Source: Girardinichthys multiradiatus (lineage: Eukaryota; Chordata; Actinopteri; Cyprinodontiformes; Goodeidae). From it: 64,000 nucleotides of DNA. The stretch spans positions 5,948,734 through 6,012,733 of the forward strand of contig NC_061806.1 in assembly GCF_021462225.1 (NCBI RefSeq), read 5' to 3'. The notes below the pieces were generated by a model that was given only the letters and a program-made list of their open reading frames with translations, was not told where the DNA came from and did no database searches. Within the stretch, counting starts at the first letter, position 1. Every line of letters begins with the position of its first letter. Position numbers and translations under genes: made by a program. This document shows positions 10,266 to 21,459 of this stretch, one piece after another.

Positions 10266-12520
10266 GTGTGTTTAAAGATTTATTGTGAAATATGACCATT
10301 AAAGATTTTTCCTTAGTATTTTATGCTTGTCTAACATAAAGAGAATACAATACATGAGTAGAGGTGGGAATGAAAGCTTAACTCCAAATATCAGTCAAAA
10401 CAATTTGATTTTCGTAGAAAACGTTTTATTTCCTTATCTTTATTTCTCTGGAACCATAGAAATTGGCCCAGAAAGTCCATTTTGACATCTGGATATAACA
10501 GTACTGATTGAATAGAATTTTGTGAATTCTAATATATCCATTTCATATCTTGGTACCTTATTTGTTGGCTTTTCTTCTCCAATTCCTATTAACCTAATCC
10601 AGCATGTGAAGGTTTCTCCCTCCTTTACTCTTGTGGAGTCTCTCCTGTTTCAATCAATACTGCATTATTACTTGTTGAACATACACAAACACAAAAAAAC
10701 ATTTACAGTCGCCTGTTGACATATGTCATCCTAAGCCCAATAAACACTAAGTAAAAATGGTAATAGAACATTTTTATAAACTATTACAGTTATTTGAAGT
10801 CAAATAAAGGAATGCCAGAAGCTATCAGAGGAGAGGAGGTGTTCGTGGCCCAGTGCTGACTTGGTATTGATTGGATACCAAGTCAGCACAGGGCTAGTAT
10901 CGCCAATACCAATAAGTTTTACTTGAAATGTCATGATCATTGAATGATTTTGTGATTTTGCCTTTAGTTAGTTGATCATGATTATGATAAAACACAGGAC
11001 AAAGATTTTAGGCATATAAACATTTTATTAACTACAACAATATAAGAATAATGTAACAGTATAAAAACACTACAATAATTCCAGTAATCCATGGCTCTTT
11101 GTGTATTATGTAGGTGAAATAACAAAATGATCAAGATTATTAAGTCTGTAACTGTAGCCTAAACAGAAATACTATTTTTCCTTCAGCATTTAACACAAGG
11201 GGGTTATTATATTCAGCCATATTCATATTTCAGGTTTGAGGCATATGTCATTGTATGTGTATATTCTGAGTCCCTGTAAACAATGGAGATTTTTTCAACT
11301 GGCTGATAGTATGATAATAGTTTAATCCTCCTGCATAAATTGCACTTCTGATCATCAACTACACTGTGAAAAACATGACTATGCTCTAGATTACCTGGAT
11401 GTTTCTGGCTGAGGAGTTTCTGCCAACAGATAACTGACATCACAGGTCCTCAATCATCCCACCCTGCGGGTTTTTCTGCTTCAACGTGTTCAGGTGTCTT
11501 AATCAATTTCCCCAAAGGTCATCAATTTATGCAGCAAAGTGCTAATGCCTGAGTGTGTTGAAGTTGGAAAACATAAAACAATATGCAGAAAAGTTGCATT
11601 TTAGAAACATGAATGGTTTCACTCGTTATGTTTGCTTCTCTCTTGCCATACTGGGTATCCCTCCTCCCTGCTCTGCTTGTGTCTGCCTCCTTGTACTCTC
11701 TGCATGGGCTTCTCTTGTGCTCTACTCACATGAAAACAGACTCCTCTGAGGTGTAGTGACATGAAAGGAAGGCCAGATAGTACTGCTTGTGAGAAGCTCT
11801 GAGTATACATTCCAATCAACATCCTTTTTCATTCCTGATTGTAGTTTTTCATAACACTGCTCCTTTTCCTTTTGTTCCAAACTGTTTGGCTACAATTTGG
11901 TGCTCTTATTTGGGCATTATCACTAAAACCATCTGAAACTATTCTAAAATAAATCCAGTAGTAGCCTAAAACCACTTAACTAATAACCCTGAGTATTTCC
12001 AATATGGCCACACGTTCAGGACATTTGGAATGTGATGACTTCAGGGAAAACACACTGTATTCTTTTAAATCCTTAGAGATTGGATTTATTTTTTGTAGCT
12101 CTAAAATTTTTATTTCTTTACTTTTCTAGAGAGACTGTGAAATGTATTTGATCTTATGCCCTGACCCAGAATTAGCAAAGTTTTGCTGTTTTCATCCTTT
12201 TTCCAAATGATCTCTGCACACAGTTATTGGTACATTTTAAAAACCAGGTCATGTTTTCATTCATGAGGCTTTGTGTGATTTGGGATGAGGTCAGCACTAC
12301 AAATACATGTCTGAATGAATGGATGAACCCACATCTCAACAAACGCCCAAGATGGTGAATCTATGATCTGATGTAGCAATAACAAAACAGAGCTGGTAAT
12401 AAACAACACTTTGTGAATTTATAACACACGTACTTGGACACAGTTTTTGGCTTACATTTTACTGTGTTGTATTTTCAAATAAAAGAACAATTTATTCATG
12501 CTACAGTTCATTAATAAACA
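10266..12520. other. intergenic DNA, no gene recognised
   Basis: Between the plus-strand DAPK fragment and the agr2 3' end. It contains the 15-bp foldback at 10853-10889. I looked for the calmodulin-binding exon that should follow the DAPK autoregulatory exon and found none. Open frames here (for example at 11555-11749) show no family resemblance. Confidence 0.5.
10853..10889. repeat. perfect 15-bp inverted repeat (foldback)
   Basis: Arm gtgctgacttggtat (10853-10867), loop tgattgg, then the exact reverse complement ataccaagtcagcac (10875-10889). Such a short loop with perfect arms would form a stable hairpin in RNA from either strand. Confidence 0.85.
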
Positions 12521-12523
12521 AGC

Positions 12524-12531
12524 CTTTATTT
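12524..12531 (-). terminator. agr2: agr2 polyadenylation signal (candidate)
   Basis: AATAAA on the minus strand about 185 bases past the agr2 stop codon. A second one lies further left near 12487. Confidence 0.45.
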
Positions 12532-12711
12532 GATCAACATAAATCAAATATATGTCCAAACAATTCGCTTCAAAAATTTTATGTATCAGTAAAGTTACTC
12601 AAGATGAAAAAAATAAATGTCAAAGGTAAAGAGTGGAAACTTTCCAGTATTTAGTTTTGTGTGCTATCCCTTCACCACAGGGTGAAGGGAAACTGGGTTC
12701 AGTCCTGGTCC

Positions 12712-15150
12712 TCACAGTTCGGCCTTCAGGAGCTTCTTGGCTTTCTGCATGTTGCTTATCACTGAAGGAGAAACAAGAAGCAATTATTTTCTGCATTTTG
12801 CCTGAATACACAGCCTGCAGATCACCAACATGCGCAGCACTTACAGAGGTTGATGTCACCTGTTTCATACGCATACATGCGGTTCGAGTAGCGACCGTTG
12901 ATATCAGCCCTCACAGTCATTGAGGGGTCTGTGAAGAGATGAGTCTTGCGTAAGTGCAACTAATCGGGAACTGGGAGCATTTACTTTGAAGCAACGTCTT
13001 TCGAAAAGCTAAATTAGACGGTTATTTAATAGTCAGTCTGGTGACAAGCTTTGTAAATTGCCTTTGCCTGTAAAATAGTTTATCGAATTTGTTAATAAGA
13101 ACACTTTTCAATGCACCAATAGAAAACATTATATCAAAAGAATAAAAACAGCTTCAACTTTGAAAAGGAAGAAGGAATTTAACTTCCCATGCTTGTATCT
13201 AAAACTAACAGCAGTCTGATATGTGAACAGTGCTGTTTAGACATTTAGAACATTATTTGGCTGCTGTTACTTCTGGTCATTGTTAAGGTTCATCCTGTGA
13301 CTTTGCTAAATGTGAAATTTACAGCATAACTTTGATTATGGTTTGAAGTGGAGCAGAGTGCCTGTCTTTAAGGCAGCTGGTGGATGTTTTAGTCCCAGCC
13401 TGGGCCAAAACCTTGACATATAATGACCGAGTAGATCATTACATGCATGAATAAACTAATACATAAATACTATGTGTGTCTGACATTTACAACTTATCTA
13501 GTTAGGTGGACAGATAAATTAGTGAAGCACAAAGTATATCTTTACCCTTTTTGGAGGGTAAAGATATTTAAGAGACTTTGATTTTTTTTAAAAGCCGTTT
13601 ACAGCAAAGTACTAATTATTTTCTTAATGCAGTCATCTTTAATTTTTCTTGTCTCTATATGTGGTTTGAGGCTTTTTTTCCCTTAATCTTAAGTCTGTTT
13701 GGAGACCACACAATCACAATTAAAGCTAGGTAGGTAACAGCAAGGCTTTGGCCTTTAAATGCTACCAAGTAAGGTAACAAATTAAACACTAAATATCTCA
13801 GTTTTTAACTTATAACTCACTGTAATTTGTAATTCAGAGGGAACAACTTGACCACACCAGTGAAAGAAGGTTCTCACAGAGATTCCAGTTTGCTTGATGT
13901 ATGTAAACTGGTGAAATAGTTTTCTCGATTTGTCTAATATTCATCCATGCACGTCTTCTTCCTGACATGTACAATTCCCACATGTAAACACAATTCAGAT
14001 CATTTAACCATTTATCTGTTTCCTTAGGGAATTATATTGGCAACCAATACACAAAGCTTTGGTTTTCAGTCTACTAAAAGCAAAGCATGTAGATAGCAGT
14101 TTTCAGAAACAAGTTAAATCTCTGGTAATTATAGAAAGAATCCTGATGCAAAGCACTCACCAACAAAAAGGATCCGTGGAACATATTGTCCATCAGGAGA
14201 CAGATGCTTGTCTGTGGTTTCATACTGGAGGGCAGAAAAAATGACTTGTGAACCTCTGGGCAGAACTTTCAGGACCCCAAAGCCAACGTGTTTGTCTGAA
14301 CATCAGCATCTATTTAACTAAAACGTTATTTAACTAAAATGTGATGTTTTTTAAGAAGAAATATATGAGGATTTGAGAAACAAACAATTATATTTGTCAG
14401 AAAACATAATGATAAAATGTTATTGAGCTGTGAGGTAAGAGGACTGTGCCTCAGTGTGAAGAATGAAGAATGAGCCATATGCAACTTTAAAACACCCTTG
14501 TTTCCAGGGTAACCTGATTAAAAACATTATGCAACCTACCACTAGATTGAGAACGATGAAATCCTCATCAAGACTTTTCTGGATCTCGTTGTTTTCAGAG
14601 AAGACCTTCTTCAGTGCTGCAACAGGAGATGGTTTTAAGTGAAACAGCAGCAGGCGCAACGCATGATGTGGACGATGATGGCACACCTGAGCATCACATT
14701 ATGGACATTTTCTCCTAACTATTTAAAAAAGACCTGACACTTACCTTGGCTGTGTGGACAGTCCTCAAGGTGAAACAGGACCAATAGAGGCTTATTCCTG
14801 AAAGGTAGCACATTTAATTTATTGGTCTGCTTAAGAAGCTCTGTCATCATTAAACCATTTTAATTGCTTCTTACCTTGACCTTGACCAGTAGAGAGCCTC
14901 TTCATACGTCTGAGCCCAGATCAGCTGGTCACCCCATCCTGGAAATGTATAACAACATTAAAGTCTGTGAGAATCTATTTCATCACAGCATCTGTAACCT
15001 TCTGTATTCATTCAGTCATACAGTCTCAGCTGATTGGTACAGACCTCTTGACAGAGTCTGTGGGATCCTCTTGCCAGATTTTGGGATGTATTTGGCAATG
15101 GTGGAGGAAATGACCACCAACACCAAAACAACAGAAAGCACAGCCTTCAT
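12712..15150 (-). CDS. agr2: Anterior gradient 2 homologue (protein disulfide isomerase family)
   Basis: Seven coding exons on the minus strand: 15150-15045, 14938-14875, 14797-14745, 14616-14540, 14224-14161, 12928-12845, 12761-12712. All have GT-AG borders and total 498 bp, 165 residues. AGR proteins are secretory-pathway members of the PDI family that help fold mucins and other secreted proteins. Visible features: a hydrophobic signal peptide ([19 protein letters not shown]), the diagnostic [11 protein letters not shown], a single-cysteine CPHS thioredoxin-like active site in place of Cxx[18 protein letters not shown], and VRADI-GRYSNR. The C-terminus is KAEL, an ER-retention-type signal (KTEL in human AGR2). 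Length fits the family (about 170). AGR2 rather than AGR3 is judged from overall similarity and fish genes are less finely divided, so the paralogue is not fully certain. The plus-strand open frame at 12633-12923 is antisense shadow. Confidence 0.95.
12929..14160 (-). other. longest agr2 intron
   Basis: Intron between the exon ending in PRILFV and the exon starting with the split Asp of DPSMTVRAD. It contains no recognised repeat or second gene. Confidence 0.8.
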
Positions 15151-15603
15151 CCTTAAGGACTAAGTCGAACATTAAGACACAATACAAACACATATGAAAA
15201 CACAAATATAAAAAATAAAAAATCACAAAAAGGAAAAGTCTTACACTTAAACTGTTGCCATAGTTATGAAAAGAGTCACTGAGCCAGTGAGGCTAATGGT
15301 TTACAGTTCAAAATATTCTCATTTAATTTACATCTTTATCTCCTTTATTTATTATTTTCAGGAATGTTTTTAAATCAAAGGAAGAAGGACACTGGATTAA
15401 GTATAGAGACTTTACCTCCAAACTATTCTTTTGCAGTTTTTATAGTTTAAATAGAAAATCTTGTTGTTGGAAATATCATATTTCTATTGTCAAAGACTGA
15501 CTTTCAAAACGTATTTGAGAAGAGTTTAGCTGTCAAATTGGAGCAGGAAGAAATACTCAAACGTTCCCTGTTTCTTTAGGTGAAAATCTCCATAAAGGCT
15601 TAC

Positions 15604-15681
15604 CGTCCTTGTTTCTGACTGGTCGGATCGAAGCTGAGAGATCTCCTGTATGCTGAAGCCTACCTGATTCCTTTTTAAGCA
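15604..15681 (-). promoter_or_regulatory. agr2: agr2 non-coding first exon and TATA-like promoter
   Basis: On the minus strand a donor (GGACG|gtaagc, last exon base 15604) closes a short candidate leader exon. It would splice to the acceptor just right of 15159, giving a leader ending nine bases upstream of the ATG. About 70 bases upstream of the donor the minus strand reads cttaaaaagg, a TATA-like word. Human AGR2 also has a non-coding first exon. Confidence 0.45.
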
Positions 15682-16822
15682 CCTGTTCCCTGAGGATCCG
15701 CCCTCTTCTCTCTCACTGCTCCCTTTCTTCCCTTCCTCAGCTAGAATGACTCAAACGTTTGCAGAATGAACTCTGTTGCAAAAGTTGTTGGTTTAAAATT
15801 TCTGTGTATTCTCTCAAAAAAAAAAAAACCTGAAGTAAAAGCCCACCTCTAAACAGTGGTTTATTTTGTAACTTGTTGGGCCACAGGAAGTGTTTGGCTC
15901 AAATCCAAGGACAAGTCAGCCTTTCTGACCAAGATGGTGACTGCTTTTATGTTATGACATGATTTAAAGTTAGGATTAGTTTATTGTGTAGTCCCTGTAG
16001 TAATCCCATTAATGAAAATGCTTTCATTAAACATTTTAAAAAACATCTTTAATGTTGATTAATGCTCTTCAGGACATATTGCAGGTCCATGGCTGTTTTT
16101 GAATAAGAGGAGGAGTTTAACACCATTCTAATGATGAGTCAGCACTGGACTTCTCAGTGATAACTGGTTTTATTGTGATTTGCCTGTTACACAAAGGTGC
16201 AACTCAGTACATATTTGCTACAAAGTATAGACAGTTGATGCACCGGGGAAGACGGATGCAGACACGTCAACCTAGACAAATAACAATTTCACAGTTCAAA
16301 GTAAAACTTCTTCATTCTTCCAATTTAAATCCCCATTTGTAAACCAGTTTAAAGTTTTAGTTTATTTCCAGCATGCCAGGTGCTGGTTCTGCGGGGAACC
16401 TTCCATCAGTGGCAACAAATCTTTTTAACTGCGCCAGGTGTTAAAAGGATTGTAAAAGGAACTGTAGCCAGGTGGGGACCACTGTTGGCTAAAATACTTT
16501 CAGCTTTTTTATTCTGCTGTCATTTAAAGGCTAACTATAAAGTTTGCAACATGGGAGTTAGCAATTTGCCTTTTAATACAAGCCTGTATCAAAATAGGCC
16601 GGTATTCACAGCTAGAGACAGACATGTGAAGTTTCTTCTTCTCTAATATATATGAAGCATTTTCCTCTGGCTTACATATCACTGCCTTTCCAGAAGCCGA
16701 ATCCTCCCTGCTGAGACAAAACTGTCCCAGTTTAGAAAAATCTGTGGTAAGTCTACTATAAATCTACTACTAGTAGCAACTTTAGGAGTAACTTTTGTTC
16801 CAATCCTACAACCTCCCACTGG

Positions 16823-16846
16823 TGGAGCCATTGGTCAATGGCTCCA
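16823..16846. repeat. 24-bp palindrome, 2-base centre
   Basis: tggagccattg followed by gt and caatggctcca: 11-base arms that are perfect reverse complements. Confidence 0.85.
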
Positions 16847-17212
16847 TTGTTCTTTCTCAGGCTGGAGTGAGTTTCCGGACATCCAATCTGCCTTTTACCT
16901 ACTCCATCAATTCTTTTTTTTTCTTTTCCCAGCATGCCAGTAACTGTGGCCACAGTCTGAACACCTGCTCCTCTTTTTTTGTACATTAAAAATGGCTGTA
17001 CACATGCATGTATAAAGTGCCATAAAAGTACTTTTCACTGGCTGGTTGGTTTTGCCATGAAGCTTCATTATTTTTAAAAACACCAGACTATTGTTTTTTT
17101 ACCTGCTGGACAACATTGGCTGTGTTGTGGTAGGCTCTATGAAAGGTTTATTAAGGGGAACAAATTTTAAACCAGATATTTGTAACCGAGTGCAATAAAA
17201 GGAAAATGATTG

Positions 17213-17234
17213 AATGAATGAATGAATGAATGAA
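17213..17234. repeat. (TGAA)n microsatellite
   Basis: About five tandem units of tgaa/gaat. Confidence 0.85.
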
Positions 17235-19159
17235 CTTTGTAATTTCTGTGTTCGTAAAAACAGAACTAAATTTAGGAACATAAATAAGTAACATAACTTT
17301 TCTATAGTGTACCAGTTCCAGGTGCCATGATAAAAATTGTTTAACAGTCAAGCAGTCTTTCCTCTCATGTCTCTGAATCATTTCCCAGATGCTAAGAGAG
17401 TGAACAGCAGGAGAGATGTTTCAGGGATAACTTGTGCTAGGGCTGTTCAAAAGTAAACAATCAATTTGAAGAGTTCTGTTAAATACTTTGAACAGTTATA
17501 TTGAAAGGGAGTAAAACGTAAAGAATTTCCAGTAAAATTCCTACTTATGTTAGGCAAGCAAAAAATACAGCCACTTATGTTGTACCATGTAGCTGCCAAG
17601 GGAAAATATGCCTTTGTCAGAAAACACAGGAGAGTTGTATCTTTAAGGCCTTCTTTGTTCAAGAAGAAATATTCTCTAAATGGGCCTCAGCGTATTAAAG
17701 TGTTCCAATGAAGCTCTTCACCAGCCCAGGAACAAAACAAACAGATGCAGTCAATGCTCACTTGTAACAGGATGCGGAAGGTGTCTAGTGCTGAGGTGTC
17801 CTAACTCTTGCTTTCTGACCACTTTACTGTATGCTTGAACCGTACAACGGTCAATATTTGCTCTTATGGGCTTGGTTAAGAACCATCCTATTAACGTTTC
17901 CCATTCATCAGTTGCACTCAGCCCCGCCTTGTTAATACGGATCTGATGTGTGTGCGTGTGTGTGTGTACGTGTGTATAAAATACACACAACAGTTGGTGC
18001 AAGAAGTACAGCTGTTTAATGTAAAGCAATATAGATGTTTATACTATATATAGATTATAGCATTACAGGTTCTAAACATCTGGTGCAAATGGAATAATGA
18101 CTAAAATAGTTCCATATTTCTTCTTTATCAGTCATCATCCCTATTTTAAGATATTTTAAGTTGTTTTTAGTTTGAGTTTTGCTGCCTAATTGGGTTAATA
18201 CCTGGAGACTGACAAATAAACAAAAACCCAGGCTGCTCTACTCTTGTTTCTATGTATCTCTTCACTGGAAAACAAAGTTGTCTGGTGCTGACAAGACTAT
18301 TTTACTGTTTCTGCTTGGACCAGAACAGGCTGTGCTGGGTACAGCTGAACCCATAGGGTTAATCCTGCTGTATTTATCTTTTGGCATCTCCTAAATAATT
18401 TCCTTCATAGCCATACATATACAAACATGGAAAAAAGATTTGCATGTGCTGTGCAGCAGTCTGGAAAGAGTTAAAGGAAATATTCAAATTATATGAAGTC
18501 CATCATTCTACAGTGAAAAAGATGGAAAATCAGGGGAAAATATTTAATTTGACCACAAATTAACAACCCAGTAATTTCTGCTTAAGGTCAGACCAAGCAA
18601 TTCTCTGGGAGAAATTACACTAACATAAGAGCTTCAACACAGACCTAACCTCAGATGGTTAAAAGTTAAAGTTAAAATAGGTGGAGTTCTAAAAAGGTTT
18701 GAAGACGTAGCTGTTGTGTGGAAGGGTCTCCAGGAGTAAGCACCTTCTCTCTAACAGACTATGGTAGCACAACTAGGGTTTTCAAAGTTGAAACCATAAG
18801 ATTTATGAAACAATGAGGAATGAGACCAAAGTACAGATGGGTGACCATAATGAACAGCACCATGTTTCAAGAAAACCAAACACAGACCGTCTAGCTATAA
18901 AAACAGCAGAGTGGGTCCTGTGGATTCAAAGAAAGCTTTCTTGCAGGTTTCTATCTTTAAAGGCAGGTCTAGGAACAGCTAAGATACTGAATCATCAAGC
19001 TCCCTGGCTTCTGGTAAAAGACCTGAGATTAAAGTTGAATCGAACCGCCTAACTGTTTTTGATATTAAGTCAATTCAGTTTTGCTCTTAGGATTTTGCCT
19101 TGTCATACATTGCCTGCCATTTCTCAAAGATTGTAATAAATTTCGGTAAATATACCCAG

Positions 19160-19495
19160 TGACAAGCTGCATGGTGGTGCAGATGTTAGGATGCACCTCA
19201 TTGCTTCCAAGTTGTTAGCAGGTTGCCTTGCAGCAAGAAGGTCCTGGGTTACAACCATAACTTGCCGTCTTTCTCCAGGACATTTCCATGTTCTCCACAT
19301 GCATGGATGGGTCCTCTTCAAGAACTTCACTCACAGTCCAAAAACATGTGGGTATGGATGGTTGTTTGTTCTGTGTGTCTCTCTGTTGCTCTATGATGGA
19401 CTTGTGACCTGTCTAGGATGTAACCCACCTCTCACCCAGTGACCACTGGAGACCACCAGCCCCTTGCTGTGTCACAGAGGGGCTGGTGCCCACTG
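19160..19495 (+). repeat. dispersed SINE-like repeat
   Basis: A decayed copy of a common fish repeat. It has a tRNA-like head (catggtggtgcagatgttag, then ggtcctgggttacaacc, resembling A- and B-box spacing), a middle reading cacagtccaaaaacatg, and an end gatggacttgtgacctgtct... cagaggggctggtgcc. Related decayed pieces occur at 48016-48300 and, reversed, at 7275-7390. The tRNA-derived origin is inferred from the box-like words only. Confidence 0.55.
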
Positions 19496-20861
19496 AACTG
19501 ACTATTCAGAAACCACAAGATGCTACTAAATGTTTTTAGGTTATGACAACATCTAGAGTGCAAACAGTGTCACAACATTTAAGTGTGTGTTAATAAATGT
19601 ATAGACTGTTTTTTGTTCTCTTTGTGGACCACACAACACAAATGTTTTAGTAATTATGCAGTGTTCTGAAGCTGTTGTGATTAACTGTTTTTTAATACCT
19701 GGGAATATATGCCAAAGTATTCAAAGGATCCCAAACTAGACACCGTCTTCTTTAGAACTGGGCATTAAGATCCTTATTGTTACCAAACAGGACAAAATAA
19801 CTAAAAGCAGCTCTAGGAAAGTCCACCTCTTTTCGTACAGCTTTCACATCGTTTTTCTTATTCTGTAATGTTTTATCATAATTTTTCTAATGTTCTGATA
19901 TAATTTTTTCTATATTTTGTACTTCTATTATTTTTCTATTGTTTTTTTAATAAATTCTCTGTGAAGGGTATTCTTTTTATTGCTTAGTATAGGGAATCCA
20001 TGGGCTGTCTTTTTGTTTTTGACCAAATATTTTAGGACAATTGCATAACATTTCAAATATCCCTAAAAATGTGTCATATGCTTTGATGGTGTCCTTCTCA
20101 CCAACCACATCCCAGTTTTGTTTTATCTTGATGAAAACATTTCATTGAATGGACATTATGTGTAATAATTGGAGCTGTTATTAATATTGAAGTTATTTTC
20201 AGGATATTTCTTGTTTTCAGTTCTGAATACTTTATTTACCCCAGATAAGGCATCCAAAGTAATAAAACATTTTACCATTTTTAAAGTAAATTAGGTCCGA
20301 TTCATCTAGTGTCATGTTTATCATCCTAACAGTTAATATTTTTAAATACAAAGAAATAATGGAGCACACCTATTTTTTCTGGATTCTGGGGCTTAATGTA
20401 AAAAAACATTGGTCACACAATTAGACATTTCTTCATTTCATGTGTGCAAAAGAATAACAAAAAAGAAATGTATATATATATGTGAGTTGTGTATTCATAC
20501 CAACATTTTGTACTGGCAAAAAATGAAGACATTTTACTGAGGTTCAAAGGCCAAGCCTGTATCAAAAAGAAAAAAAAAAAGGTAGGAGGGAGCAACATTT
20601 AACAATACATTCTCAAAGTCCCACAAGAGACGAAAAAAATAACTGTTTTCACAGAAAACACTTGTTATAGGTGACCCACAGATGGATACATCATCTCTAA
20701 CACTGAAAGCACAAACCCTTTCTGGGTTTAGATGAGAGCACAGAAGAACAGGCAGCACTCAACAATAATGACCAGTTATGCCATGATTGTCACATTACAC
20801 CCACAAATCCAGCTGAGTCCAACATGCATGCAGAGAATTTCCATGTAACATACTGCCTAGC

Positions 20862-20867
20862 TTTATT
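20862..20867 (-). terminator. ppp1r10: ppp1r10 polyadenylation signal (candidate)
   Basis: AATAAA on the minus strand about 590 bases downstream of the ppp1r10 stop codon. The interval 20868-21459 would be its 3' untranslated region, and the 118-codon open frame in it is not a gene. Confidence 0.5.
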
Positions 20868-21459
20868 AGCATCTATTAACGTTTCATATTGGCTGCAACA
20901 AAAAAGACAAAAAAAAAAATCTGGACCCGCCTTGTCGGGTCAGAAAGATTGCATGGGTTTGTTTCCTCAGGACTGGGTAAGCTAAGCACTACCTGACTGC
21001 ATTCTGTGTTCCTTAAACCCTTATCAGTGAACACCTTGGGACCCTCTGTACAAACTATACTAGGAACGTAGGAAATTGAAGGAATCCTATAGCAGCATAT
21101 TTGGCACCAATTCCAAAGCCACATAATGAGGGATATTTTGTTGTTCAGGGGAACATTTTTTAAATTAATTCGGTCAATGAAATTTATGGCATGAAGAACA
21201 CAGCAATTCCATAAATAGCTGCAGCAACTCAAACACAGTGGTCAGGTGTGGTGGATCGTTTTAGTCTCACAGTTAAAAAAAAAGAAAAACAAAAACACTG
21301 GAGTCCCATCTCTGATCATCTAGCAGAGTTTGTTTGCTGTTGTCTGTCACAGCTTCTGTCAGCAGAGGCAGATCTCTGTGATTCATGTCAAAGACATCAG
21401 TCAGTCTGCCTGCGTCTTCCACTGCCACCATGGTTGTAGAGATAACGCAACAGTGCCAC

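Larger units (their letters stand above)
15700..20860. other. gene-poor interval between agr2 and ppp1r10
   Basis: No coding exon is recognised over about 5 kb. Contents seen: a poly-A run near 15816-15828, a 24-bp near-palindrome at 16823-16846, a TGAA microsatellite at 17213-17234, a TG-rich patch at 17943-17985, and a SINE-like repeat at 19160-19495. Longer open frames (for example 20534-20758 minus) are AT-rich and lack family features. Confidence 0.6.

Noticed and set aside
11200..11225. Possible calmodulin-binding exon reading HLTQGGYY after an acceptor-like tccttcag
   Set aside because: Only three residues resemble the expected segment; too short and not followed by basic residues.
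12633..12923. 96-codon plus-strand open frame over the agr2 3' exons
   Set aside because: Antisense to the two last agr2 exons, which are supported by splice phase and family similarity.
20876..21232. 118-codon minus-strand frame downstream of ppp1r10
   Set aside because: Lies in the 3' untranslated region between the stop codon and the polyadenylation signal; no domain features.
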